Source: Anderseniella sp963700735
GTDB lineage: Bacteria > Pseudomonadota > Alphaproteobacteria > Rhizobiales > Aestuariivirgaceae
Assembly: GCA_963700735.1 (NCBI GenBank)
Contig: CAVOYR010000004.1
Location: forward strand, 1-64,000
Reading direction: 5' to 3'
DNA length: 64,000 nt
Shown here: positions 56,404-64,000 of the stretch, piece after piece
How the letters are laid out: the number at the start of each line of letters is the position of its first letter
Numbering within the stretch: position 1 is the stretch's first letter
Translations under genes and position numbers: made by a program
Notes under the pieces: generated by a model
What the model saw: the letters and a program-made list of their open reading frames with translations, nothing else
What the model was told of the DNA's origin: nothing
Database searches by the model: none

Positions 56404-56451
56404 AAAGAACCAGTTTCTGTCTTTCTCAACGAACAACAAGAGTCTCCGCCC

Positions 56452-57408
56452 GTGAAACCATTTGCCGACCTCTCCGAAAAGGAAATCCTCGCGCTGGCCA
56501 TCGCGTCCGAGGACGATGATGCGCGCACCTACATGTCGTTTGCCAACTCGCTGCAGGAGCAGTACCCGGCATCGGCGCGGGTGTTCGTGGACATGGCCGA
56601 AGAGGAGCACGAGCATCGCCGCCGGCTGACCGAGCTGTTCCAGAAGAAGTTCGGCGACTTCATTCCGTTGATCCGGCGCTCCGACGTGACCGGGTTCGTC
56701 AAGCACCAGCCGGCCTGGCTGATGAAGCAGCTCTCGCTCGACACCGTGCGCAAGCGCGCCGAGGTGATGGAGCTGGAGAACTACCGCTTCTACAAGCAGG
56801 CCGCCGAGCGTTCGTCCGATGCCGATGTAAAGAAGTTGCTGCTCGACCTCGCTGAGGAAGAAAAGGGCCACGAGAACATCGCCACGAAGCTGATGGAGAA
56901 GCACCTCGATGCCGACACCAAGCTGAGTGAGGCCGATGCCGAAAAGCAGCTGTTCCTGCTGCAGATCGTGCAGCCCGGCCTGCTGGGGCTGATGGATGGC
57001 TCCGTGTCGACGCTGGCGCCCCTGTTTGCGGCGGCCTTTGCCACGCACAGCACCTGGGAGACCTTCCTGGTCGGGTCTGCCGCATCGGTGGGCGCGGGCA
57101 TCTCGATGGGCTTTGCCGAGGCGTTGTCCGACGATGGTGAGCTGACCGGGCGCGGCCATCCGTGGATCCGTGGCTCAGCCGCCGGCATCATGACCGCCAT
57201 TGGCGGGCTGGGCCACACCCTGCCTTACCTGATCAATGATTTCTGGACCGCTACCGTGCTGGCTGTGATCATCGTGTTCATCGAGCTGTGGGCCATCTCG
57301 TACATCCGCTACAAGTACATGGATACGCCGTTCCTGCGCGCAGCCTTCCAGATCGCGGTGGGCGGCTTCATTGTGTTCCTGGCGGGCATACTGATCGGCA
57401 ATGCCTGA
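56452..57408 (+). CDS. mbfA: Membrane-bound ferritin MbfA
   Basis: Encodes 318 residues. The N-terminal half is a ferritin-like di-iron domain with EXXH-type ligands (ASEDDDARTYMSFANSL, MAEEEHEHRRRLTELF, ELENYRFYKQAAE, LAEEEKGHENIA). The C-terminal half has a VIT1-like transporter domain of about five membrane helices (GLLGLMDGSVSTLAPLFAAA, VGSAASVGAGISMGFAEALS). MbfA exports iron and protects from iron and peroxide stress in Bradyrhizobium and Agrobacterium. It begins at GTG 56452; the Irr box upstream supports the call. Confidence 0.93.
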   Translation: MKPFADLSEKEILALAIASEDDDARTYMSFANSLQEQYPASARVFVDMAEEEHEHRRRLTELFQKKFGDFIPLIRRSDVTGFVKHQPAWLMKQLSLDTVRKRAEVMELENYRFYKQAAERSSDADVKKLLLDLAEEEKGHENIATKLMEKHLDADTKLSEADAEKQLFLLQIVQPGLLGLMDGSVSTLAPLFAAAFATHSTWETFLVGSAASVGAGISMGFAEALSDDGELTGRGHPWIRGSAAGIMTAIGGLGHTLPYLINDFWTATVLAVIIVFIELWAISYIRYKYMDTPFLRAAFQIAVGGFIVFLAGILIGNA

Positions 57409-58168
57409 CCGGGCCTTGGCCCTCAGGCAGGACCGATCCGCCCAGTGCCGGCAGCTTGAGCGACGGCTGGTCAAAGTCGATGCCGATGGTCGCGCCGAGG
57501 AAGTGCAGCTCCACACCCTCGCGCCATGACGCGCCAACACCGACAAGGCCGTGCAGCGACACCTGCCACCCGGTACCCGATGGCATGGGGCCTGCTTGCA
57601 GGCCCGGTCCGAGCCAGTCCTTGCCGATGCCTGCGGGATCAAGCTCTGCGCCCAGCTCCGGCACGGCGCGCGCGACATGGGCCACGAAACTGTTGGAGTT
57701 GGGGCCGGGCCACACCACGTAGTCACCACGCGCCTGCCAGGGATAATCAGCAATCGCCGTGCGCAGCCTCGGTATCAGCGCCTGCGCCTGCGCCCCGTGC
57801 ACCTGGTGCACGATCACGGGTTCCGACGAATACCAGCGCCCGTCTGCCGGGTAGTTGTCGCGCCGCACCGGCGTCCCCCAGCCCACCACGTCGTAGCGCT
57901 CATAACTCGCAGCGCCCTCAGGTTTCAGCACCAGCCAGTGATGTACCGCGAAGATACCCTTCCAGCGCCCCGAACGCGCCGCCATCACGTACACCGCTGC
58001 CTCGCGGTCTTCGGCCTCGGGGGCGAGCAATCTTGAGGATGACCAGTCTGCCGATCGCCAGTTGCCCGGCCAACCCTTCGAATAGGTCAGCGCCGTGCCT
58101 GCCGCCACCGGCATAACGATGAGCACAACAAGGAAGCTTGCAATGAAGTTGAACAGTCGCCGTATCAT
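57368..58168 (-). CDS. DUF3750 family protein
   Basis: Encodes 266 residues with an N-terminal membrane helix (FNFIASFLVVLIVMPVAAGT). The family is recognised by AAVYVMAARSGRWKGIFAVH and YDVVGWGTPVRRDNYPADG, and by WPGPNSNSFVAHVARAVPEL and GIGKDWLGPG further on. It is probably an inner-membrane or periplasmic protein of unknown function. ATG 58168 begins the membrane helix; its 3' end overlaps the convergent mbfA by 41 bases. Confidence 0.85.
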   Translation of the reverse strand: MIRRLFNFIASFLVVLIVMPVAAGTALTYSKGWPGNWRSADWSSSRLLAPEAEDREAAVYVMAARSGRWKGIFAVHHWLVLKPEGAASYERYDVVGWGTPVRRDNYPADGRWYSSEPVIVHQVHGAQAQALIPRLRTAIADYPWQARGDYVVWPGPNSNSFVAHVARAVPELGAELDPAGIGKDWLGPGLQAGPMPSGTGWQVSLHGLVGVGASWREGVELHFLGATIGIDFDQPSLKLPALGGSVLPEGQGPVRHCRSVCPPGTQ

Positions 58169-58232
58169 GACCAGCGACTTGACCCCGCATTTGCGGCACA
58201 ACTGCGGCGGGTGCGAATGATCGCAGGCCCGG

Positions 58233-58934
58233 TCACACCCCGAGATAACGGTGCTGGATGGCCTCGTTGCCGGCCAGTTCGGCAGACGTGCCGGTCCAGA
58301 CAACCTGGCCCTTCTCGATGATGAAATGCCGGTCGGCCAGCTTGACCAGGTCCTTCAGGTTCTTGTCCACCACGAGGATCGACAGGCCGGACTTCCTGAG
58401 TTCACCCAGAGCTGCCCAGATCTTGTCCCGGATCAGCGGGGCAAGCCCCTCGGTCGCCTCATCCAGCACCAGCAGGCTCGGGTTGGTCATCAGCGCGCGG
58501 CCGATGGCCAGCATCTGCTGTTCGCCGCCCGACAGCAGGTTGCCCATGGATGATTGTCGAGCCTCAAGCTCGGGGAACATCGCGTAAATCTTGTCGATGG
58601 TCCACGGGTCCGGCAGGTTCTGGTGATTGGAAGCGGTGGCGATGAGGTTTTCCCGCACGCTCAGGTTCGGGAATATCTGCCGGCCTTCGGGCACCAGCCC
58701 GATGCCGAGGTTCGCGGTCTTGAACGACGGCAGCTTTGTAACGTTATTTCCCTTGAAGCTGATTGAACCGCTGGCCGGTTTGACGATGCCAATGATCGAG
58801 TTGATCGTGGTGGTCTTGCCCATGCCGTTGCGGCCCATCAGCGTGACCACTTCGCCTGCGGCCACGTCGAAGGACATGCCGAACAGGGCTTGGCTGGTAC
58901 CATAGAACGTGACGAGATCGGAAACCTGCAACAT
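58233..58934 (-). CDS. livF: Branched-chain amino-acid-type ABC transporter ATPase LivF
   Basis: 233 residues (from ATG 58934) with Walker A GRNGMGKTTT, signature LSGGEQQMLAIGRAL, Walker B LLVLDEATEGLAP and the LivF-type GIGLVPEGRQIFPNLSVREN. The variant switch VDKNLKDLVKLADRH has lysine-asparagine where EHN is more usual. It ends the livKHMGF operon; a start at TTG 58943 is the alternative, overlapping livG. Confidence 0.93.
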   Translation of the reverse strand: MLQVSDLVTFYGTSQALFGMSFDVAAGEVVTLMGRNGMGKTTTINSIIGIVKPASGSISFKGNNVTKLPSFKTANLGIGLVPEGRQIFPNLSVRENLIATASNHQNLPDPWTIDKIYAMFPELEARQSSMGNLLSGGEQQMLAIGRALMTNPSLLVLDEATEGLAPLIRDKIWAALGELRKSGLSILVVDKNLKDLVKLADRHFIIEKGQVVWTGTSAELAGNEAIQHRYLGV

Positions 58935-58939
58935 GGGGC

Positions 58940-59686
58940 TCAATCCTCTCCCAGGTAGGCTTCACGCACGGCATCGTTTGCGCGGATTTCCTGCGGCGTA
59001 CCGGTTGCAATGATGCGGCCATAGACCAGCACCGAAATCCGGTCGGCCAGCGCGAACACGGCATCCATGTCATGCTCGACCAGCAGGATCGTCTTGTCAC
59101 CCTTCAGTCCCTGCAGGATGGCCACCATGGCCGCACTTTCCTCGGCACCCATGCCGGCCATCGGTTCGTCCAGCAGCATGAAGCGCGGCTTGGTGGCCAG
59201 CGCCATGGCAAGTTCCAGCTGGCGGCGCTCACCGTGGCTCATGGCCGAGGCAATCGTGCCGGCCCGGTCTGCCAGGCCGACCTGCTTCAGTACTTCCAGT
59301 GCCGGCTCGCGCAGCCGCCGTTCGCGGCCGGCGGCATTCCAGAACCTGAACGAATGACCATCATGGGACTGCACGGCCAGCGACACGTTGTCGATGACGG
59401 TCATGTTCATGAACACCGACGTGATCTGGAACGACCGCGCCATGCCAAAGTGCGACCGACGGTGCGTCGCCACGCTGGTGATGTTGCGGCCGTCCAGCAT
59501 CACCTTGCCGGAGTCAGGCGCGAGGTCGCCCGACAATTGCGCGATCAGCGTGGTCTTGCCGGCCCCGTTGGGTCCGATGATGGCGTGCAGTTCGCCGCGC
59601 TCGATGGCCAGCGAGACGTTGTCCGTCGCGGTCACGCCACCGAAGGATTTCTTCAGGTTGCGGATTTCAAGCAGCGTGTCAGCCAT
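58940..59686 (-). CDS. livG: Branched-chain amino-acid-type ABC transporter ATPase LivG
   Basis: 248 residues with Walker A GPNGAGKTTLIAQLSG, the LivG insertion GMARSFQITSVFMNMTVIDN, signature MSHGERRQLELAMAL (SHGERR in place of the usual SGGQ), Walker B FMLLDEPMAGM and LVEHDMDAVF. It overlaps livM by 8 bases and livF follows closely. It pairs with LivF as the ATPase dimer. Confidence 0.94.
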   Translation of the reverse strand: MADTLLEIRNLKKSFGGVTATDNVSLAIERGELHAIIGPNGAGKTTLIAQLSGDLAPDSGKVMLDGRNITSVATHRRSHFGMARSFQITSVFMNMTVIDNVSLAVQSHDGHSFRFWNAAGRERRLREPALEVLKQVGLADRAGTIASAMSHGERRQLELAMALATKPRFMLLDEPMAGMGAEESAAMVAILQGLKGDKTILLVEHDMDAVFALADRISVLVYGRIIATGTPQEIRANDAVREAYLGED

Positions 59687-60677
59687 GTTTCAGGCCCCGG
59701 TGGATCAGCCCGCTCAGGCCACCCTTGATGAACAGCACCGACAGGATCAGCAGGATGCCGAACGGCAAGGCCCAGAAGGTCGTGAACATGGACAGGACTT
59801 CCTCGATCACGAGAAACGCCACGGCGCCAAACACCGGTCCGAACAGCGTGCCGGTGCCGCCCAGGATGACCATGAACATAAGCTCGCCCGACCGTGACCA
59901 GCTCATCATGTCCGGCGAGATGAAGCTGGAGAAGTTGCCCAGCAACGCGCCCGCCAGTCCGCACATGGCACCAGCAATGACATAGGCCGTCAGCCGGTAG
60001 GCGTAGGTGTTGTAGCCCAGCGCCTTCATGCGCGCTTCATTGGAGTTGCAACCGCGCACCACCATGCCAAAGCGCGAGTTGACGATCCGGAACACCAGGT
60101 AGATGGCTGCGGCGAGGATCACGTAGGCCAGCAGGAACAGCGCCACCTTGTTCTCGATGTCGATGATGGTCAGCACGGAGCGCGAATAGATGGTCAGCCC
60201 GTCGTCCCCGCCATATTCCTCCAGCGACAGGAACAGGTAGTAGGCCATCTGCGCGAACGCCATGGTGATCATGATGAAGTAGACACCCTTGGTGCGCAGG
60301 CAGACGGCGCCCGTCAGCAGCGCAAACACCGCCGACGCGCCAATGGCGAGGGCGAAATGCACCCAGCCGGACTCGATGCCGTGATAGGCCGGTATGCCCA
60401 CCATGTACGCCCCGATCCCGATGAACGCTGCGTGCCCGAACGAGATCATGCCGCCGAACCCAAGGATCAGGTTGAGGCTGACGGCGGCAATGGCCAGGCA
60501 CACGATGCGGGTGGCGAAACTGAGGTAGAACTCGTTGCCGCTGTAGAAGGCCACCAGCGGCAGCACCAGCAGCAGCACCATGAACGACATGGTGATGATG
60601 CGGCCGCTTGCGTGACCGAACAGGCTCGGCGCACGCATGGCGTCATCGAGCGGGGAAATCGCTGTCTGCTCACTCAT
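59679..60677 (-). CDS. livM: Branched-chain amino-acid-type ABC transporter permease LivM
   Basis: 332 residues with about eight to ten membrane helices. Conserved parts are LILGFGGMISFGHAAFIGIG, RIVNSRFGMVVRGCNSNEAR (EAA-like loop) and GGTGTLFGPVFGAVAFLVIE. The start follows the livH stop by 4 bases, and the 3' end overlaps livG. Confidence 0.93.
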   Translation of the reverse strand: MSEQTAISPLDDAMRAPSLFGHASGRIITMSFMVLLLVLPLVAFYSGNEFYLSFATRIVCLAIAAVSLNLILGFGGMISFGHAAFIGIGAYMVGIPAYHGIESGWVHFALAIGASAVFALLTGAVCLRTKGVYFIMITMAFAQMAYYLFLSLEEYGGDDGLTIYSRSVLTIIDIENKVALFLLAYVILAAAIYLVFRIVNSRFGMVVRGCNSNEARMKALGYNTYAYRLTAYVIAGAMCGLAGALLGNFSSFISPDMMSWSRSGELMFMVILGGTGTLFGPVFGAVAFLVIEEVLSMFTTFWALPFGILLILSVLFIKGGLSGLIHRGLKHG

Positions 60678-60681
60678 CGGC

Positions 60682-61602
60682 TTACCTTACCTTCGGCGGG
60701 AACAGACCCTGCGGGCGCATTGCCAGCACTGCTGCCATGATGATGTAGATCAGCATCGACGAGATGGCCGGGCCTGCGGTCTCGGCTGCATTGACCGGCA
60801 CGAACAGCTTCAGGATATCGTCGAGGAATGACCGGCCCAGCGTATCGATCAGGCCGATCATCAGGGCCGCAATGAACGCGCCCTTCATTGACCCGATGCC
60901 GCCCACGATGATGACCACGAAGGCGGTGATGATGATGTCGTTGCCCATGCCGATGGTGGCCTCGGTGATCGGCGCAATCAGCATGCCGGCAAGCCCCGCC
61001 AGCACCGCACCCAGGGCAAACACGGCCGTGAACAGCGTCTTGATGTCGATGCCCAGCGCCGACACCATGGTGCGGTTGGAGGCACCCGCGCGGATCAGCA
61101 TGCCGAGCCGCGTCCGCCCGATCAGCCAGTACAGCCCGAAAGCCACCAGCAGGCCGAATGCGATGATGACCAGCCGGTAACTCGGGAAGATCACGCCCGG
61201 CAGGATCGTGACCTGGCCTTTCAGGATTTCCGGCAAGGGAATGGCAATGCCTTCCGGACCCCAGATCAGCTGCACGGAGGTATCCGCGATGAGGATGATG
61301 CCGAACGTCGCCAGAACGTGGTCAAGGTGGTCTCGCTGGTAAAGATGCCGGATCAGCCCCGTTTCCAGTGCCAGCCCCAGCAGGGCCGTCGCCACCAGCG
61401 CCAGTGGCACCGCCAGCACGAACGATCCGGTCCAGAACGTAAACGTGGCACAGAAGAATGCGCCGATCATGTACAGCGAACCGTGCGCCAGGTTGACAAA
61501 GTCCATGATGCCGAACACCAGCGTCAGCCCGGCCGCGAGCAGGAACAGCAGCACGCCGAGCTGCAGTCCGTTCAGGAACTGGATCAGGAAAAGTGTATTC
61601 AT
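60682..61602 (-). CDS. livH: Branched-chain amino-acid-type ABC transporter permease LivH
   Basis: 306 residues, eight or so membrane helices. Conserved parts are QFLNGLQLGVLLFLLAAGLT, GIMDFVNLAHGSLYMIGAF, the loop IRAGASNRTMVSALGIDIK and VVIIVGGIGSMKGAFIAALM. ATG 61602 (MNTLFLIQFLNG) is the family start. It is separated from livK by a hairpin. Confidence 0.93.
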   Translation of the reverse strand: MNTLFLIQFLNGLQLGVLLFLLAAGLTLVFGIMDFVNLAHGSLYMIGAFFCATFTFWTGSFVLAVPLALVATALLGLALETGLIRHLYQRDHLDHVLATFGIILIADTSVQLIWGPEGIAIPLPEILKGQVTILPGVIFPSYRLVIIAFGLLVAFGLYWLIGRTRLGMLIRAGASNRTMVSALGIDIKTLFTAVFALGAVLAGLAGMLIAPITEATIGMGNDIIITAFVVIIVGGIGSMKGAFIAALMIGLIDTLGRSFLDDILKLFVPVNAAETAGPAISSMLIYIIMAAVLAMRPQGLFPPKVR

Positions 61603-61681
61603 CGCCCCTCGCTGCCCGGCTTCAAGTACCGGGCCACGATCCCGTATCAGTCTAAAATCTGCAACAATCAAGCAGGATGCA

Positions 61682-61707
61682 GGAGAGAACGGCAACCGGT
61701 TCTCTCC
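61682..61707 (-). terminator. Intercistronic hairpin between livK and livH
   Basis: A 9-bp inverted repeat GGAGAGAAC/GTTCTCTCC with an 8-base loop lies 30 bases after the livK stop on the minus strand. No T run follows, so it is likely a partial terminator or stabilising structure. Confidence 0.75.
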
Positions 61708-61736
61708 CGCCCCGACAAGGTTTTGTGCGTCCGGCC

Positions 61737-62918
61737 TTACTTGGCCATCGGGCACTCGTCAACATAGGGATCGACGTGATTTTCAAACACGGTCGACAGC
61801 ACCTTGGTGCTCCAGTTGCCCTCGGCATCGGCCACCACTTCGCGCAGGTAGAAGTTCTGTACCGGCATGTGGTTCTTGCCGACCGTGTACTTGCCACGCA
61901 CCGAGTCGTAGTCAGCCGCCCTGAAGGCAGCGCGCAGGCCATCGGTGTTCGCCATGTCGCCACCCACCGCCTTGACGGCCGAATTGATCAGGTTAATCGA
62001 GTCATAGGCCTGTGCGGCATAGAAGGACGGGTAGCGCTTGTACTTTTCGCGGAAGCTCGTCACGAAGTCCTTGTTGGCGGCGTTGTCGAGGGTCGGGTCC
62101 CACTGTTGCGTGGTTCGCGAGCCGAGCACGCCCTCGAGCTTGCCAGCCTGCAGCCGTGGCAGCGAGATCGCGTCCACGGTGAACACCGAGTACAGATCCA
62201 GCGCACCCTTCAGGCCTGCCTGCTGGTACTGCTGGATGAAGGCGCCGCCCGCCTTGCCGGGATAGAACACGAAGATGGCTTCCGCGCCACTGGCCTTGGC
62301 CTTGGCAAGCTCGGCCGAGAAGTCGAGCTGGTCCGGCCACTTGGTCAGATCCTTGCCCTTGATCTCGCCCTTGAAGGTGCGCTCCACGCCGGCCAGCATG
62401 TCCTTGCCGGCAGCATAGTTGGGACCCATCAGGTAGAGTGACTTGACGCCCTGCTGGTTGAGCACTTCACCCATGGCCATCGGGGTCTGGTCGTTCTGCC
62501 AGGACGTCGAGAAGAAGTTCTCGTTGCACAGCTTGCCCGCCACCTGGGACGGCCCGGCATTGGCCGAGATCAGGAACTTGCCATTGTCGAACACGGTCTT
62601 CATCGAGGCCAGCAGCACGTTGGACCAGATGTACCCGGCAACGATCGGCACATTGTCCTGCTGCACCAGCTTGTCGGTCTTTTGCTTGCCGGTTTCCGGC
62701 TTGAAGCCGTCATCTTCGAAAATGATCTCGACGGTCTTGTCGCCCATCTTGCCGCCCAGCTTTTCCATGGCCAGGTCAACGGCATCCTTCATGTCGTTGC
62801 CGATCACGGCAGCAGGCGTGGTAAGTGTGGTGACAAAGCCGATCTTGATGTCGGCTGCGATGGCAGTGGATGCCATCAGGGCCAGGCCGAACGCGGCCAG
62901 CGCGGATTTCTTGAACAT
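61737..62918 (-). CDS. livK: Branched-chain amino-acid-type ABC transporter binding protein
   Basis: Periplasmic binding protein of 393 residues. The signal peptide MFKKSALAAFGLALMASTAI is cleaved at AADIKIG, followed by IGFVTTLTTPAAVIGNDMKD, GYIWSNVLLASMKTVF and the YPSFYAAQAYDSINLI segment typical of the family. The strong site GGGAGGAGA precedes ATG 62918. The real ligand could be a branched-chain amino acid, an amide or an aromatic acid; the nearby cupin and flavin monooxygenase hint at aromatic compounds, but this is only inference. Confidence 0.92.
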   Translation of the reverse strand: MFKKSALAAFGLALMASTAIAADIKIGFVTTLTTPAAVIGNDMKDAVDLAMEKLGGKMGDKTVEIIFEDDGFKPETGKQKTDKLVQQDNVPIVAGYIWSNVLLASMKTVFDNGKFLISANAGPSQVAGKLCNENFFSTSWQNDQTPMAMGEVLNQQGVKSLYLMGPNYAAGKDMLAGVERTFKGEIKGKDLTKWPDQLDFSAELAKAKASGAEAIFVFYPGKAGGAFIQQYQQAGLKGALDLYSVFTVDAISLPRLQAGKLEGVLGSRTTQQWDPTLDNAANKDFVTSFREKYKRYPSFYAAQAYDSINLINSAVKAVGGDMANTDGLRAAFRAADYDSVRGKYTVGKNHMPVQNFYLREVVADAEGNWSTKVLSTVFENHVDPYVDECPMAK

Positions 62919-63135
62919 ACAGGGTCTCCTCCCGGGGAATATCCATTGAACGATGTCGGACGTTCTTGTCTTTGGTGCCGTCTGCACAGGCACGCTCCAG
63001 ACGATAAAGACAAATAGTGCAGACTTCAAATGGCTAGCGATTGCATTATCGTGCAACGCCGATGGCTTGCGCGCAAGCGTGGCCTGATGTCAGATGCGCC
63101 ATCAACAACAGGTCCAGCAGGGAAGGGATCGAACC

Positions 63136-63588
63136 ATGACCAAGATGACAGCCGGGGTCACCACGGCCGGAGACAGCATAGACGGCATTGCCTGGAACAT
63201 TCTGGGCCAGACCTACAAGCCGCTGCAGGTGTGCGATGACTCGTTCTCCTGGCACGCCACGTTTCCGGATGGCACCTTCGTGCCACCCCATATCCACCCG
63301 GACCAGGACGAGTTCATCTATGTGCTGGAGGGCCGCTTCGACCTGTTCCTCGACGGCAAGGATGCCTCGGCAGGCGCCGGTGACCTGATCCGCCTGCCGC
63401 GCGGCATCGCCCACGGCATCTTCAACAAGTCAGGTGCTGTCACCAAGTGCATCTTCTGGGTGGCGCCGACCCGGAAGCTGTGGGACCTGTTCTCCAAGAT
63501 CGACAACGTACCGGACCCGGCAGAGGTCGTCCGGCTGGCCACCGAGCACAACATTCACTTCCTGCCGCCACCACCGGCCGGCGGCTGA
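63136..63588 (+). CDS. Cupin-domain protein
   Basis: A 150-residue single-domain cupin. Cupin motif 1 is PPHIHPDQDEFIYVLEGRFD, with the metal ligands H-X-H-X5-E, and motif 2 is RLPRGIAHGIFNKSG. Such proteins may be dioxygenases, isomerases or binding proteins. It is divergent from livK and convergent with a flavin monooxygenase, suggesting shared substrates, for example aromatic ones. Function unknown. Confidence 0.85.
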   Translation: MTKMTAGVTTAGDSIDGIAWNILGQTYKPLQVCDDSFSWHATFPDGTFVPPHIHPDQDEFIYVLEGRFDLFLDGKDASAGAGDLIRLPRGIAHGIFNKSGAVTKCIFWVAPTRKLWDLFSKIDNVPDPAEVVRLATEHNIHFLPPPPAGG

Positions 63589-63604
63589 GCACCCTCCAGC
63601 GGAC

Positions 63605-64000
63605 TTAGCGGTTCACCGCTTCCTTGCTGAATCCGGCCATCTTCTGGTAGCCGCGCACAACGGCCTCCAGCTCGGCCGGGCTGGCAACGCTGTCGAGTGA
63701 GTCAAAGCCCTCTGGCGCGCGTTCCTCGACCAGGTCGATCACCCGCTCCGGTCCGCCCGAGCGGTTCTGCTGCACGATCGACGCGGTCATCGGCAGCCGC
63801 TCGGCCTCGTAGGCTTTCAGCGCTGCCTCGACGCTCGCCTCGTCCGCCAGCTTGTCGGCCAGGCAGCGGGCATCGAGAATGGCTTGCGAGGCCCCGTTCG
63901 AGCCGACCGGGTACATCGGGTGCGCGGCATCGCCAAGCAGTGTCACCCTGCCGAAAGTCCATTGCCCGACCGGGTCGCGGTCACACATCGGGTATTCGTA
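63605..64000 (-). CDS. FAD-dependent monooxygenase, C-terminal part
   Basis: Only the last 131 residues are in the window; the gene starts beyond 64000. The segment TFGRVTLLGDAAHPMYPVGS, then NGASQAILDARCLADKL, is the second FAD-binding (GD) motif of flavin aromatic hydroxylases of the salicylate or 3-hydroxybenzoate hydroxylase and PhzS type. The C-terminal YEAERLPMTASIVQQNRSGG fits the same group. Substrate unknown. Confidence 0.85.
   Translation of the reverse strand, partial: YEYPMCDRDPVGQWTFGRVTLLGDAAHPMYPVGSNGASQAILDARCLADKLADEASVEAALKAYEAERLPMTASIVQQNRSGGPERVIDLVEERAPEGFDSLDSVASPAELEAVVRGYQKMAGFSKEAVNR

Noticed and set aside
56314..57159. N-terminal extension of lepA by about 280 codons
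   Set aside because: The extension is opposite mbfA, and the remaining 600 residues are exactly LepA length starting at a good ATG.

Overview
The window looks like a chromosomal segment of an alphaproteobacterium, most likely of the order Hyphomicrobiales (Rhizobiales). Four things support this. It encodes the cell-cycle regulator GcrA, with a TTAA-N7-TTAA CtrA-type box and clustered GANTC sites upstream. It carries an mbfA-type ferritin-like/VIT1 gene preceded by an Irr-type iron control element. The murA-DUF2948-hisD-UPF0262-phosphatase-maf-yacG-tRNA-Phe gene order is typical of the group. The tRNA-His has A73 and no G at position -1. Coding DNA is GC-rich; the region 3.1-5.3 kb is visibly more AT-rich.

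Layout. 0-3.1 kb: a decayed mobile cassette (large serine recombinase, DUF2924, DUF3489). 3.1-5.3 kb: sparse AT-rich DNA with one outer-membrane beta-barrel gene, ending at tRNA-Phe. 5.5-11 kb: a housekeeping block on the minus strand. 11-22.5 kb: tRNA-Thr, trkH, a TPR protein, a nuclease, moaE, an AsmA-family gene whose stop codon lies in a 28-bp tandem repeat, acetoacetyl-CoA synthetase and a large PAS histidine kinase. 22.8-30.5 kb: tRNA-His, then a TAXI-TRAP transporter followed by glycerate-kinase and PfkB-kinase genes, with a 3-oxo-tetronate-kinase-like gene on the other strand. 30.5-39.2 kb: radical SAM protein, tRNA-Gly, membrane glycosyltransferase, orphan binding protein, Crp-family regulator and two hydrolases. 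39.2-46.8 kb: phoR-pstSCAB-phoU-phoB with a triple Pho box. 46.9-54.5 kb: gcrA, argD-argF-hslO, argE, apaG, dCTP deaminase and an LprI-like protein. 54.5-64 kb: lepA, mbfA, a DUF3750 protein, a complete livKHMGF branched-chain amino-acid-type ABC transporter, a cupin and the end of a flavin monooxygenase.

How the genes work together. PhoR-PhoB senses and PstSCAB-PhoU imports phosphate, and the Pho box ties pstS to PhoB. GcrA probably works in a CtrA/CcrM cell-cycle circuit. ArgD, ArgF and ArgE serve arginine synthesis. All three binding-protein genes that head a transporter operon (TAXI, pstS, livK) are followed by a strong intercistronic hairpin, a usual way of making more binding protein than permease.

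The most striking overall pattern is the distribution of reading-frame breaks. They occur in the recombinase cassette, the TRAP permease, glycerate kinase, PfkB kinase, a CocE-type hydrolase and a DUF2948 gene. The large conserved genes (murA, hisD, lepA, pst, arg, liv) are intact. This could mean real decay of accessory catabolic functions or a set of assembly errors; reads are needed to decide. I found no convincing new defence, CRISPR or biosynthetic system.
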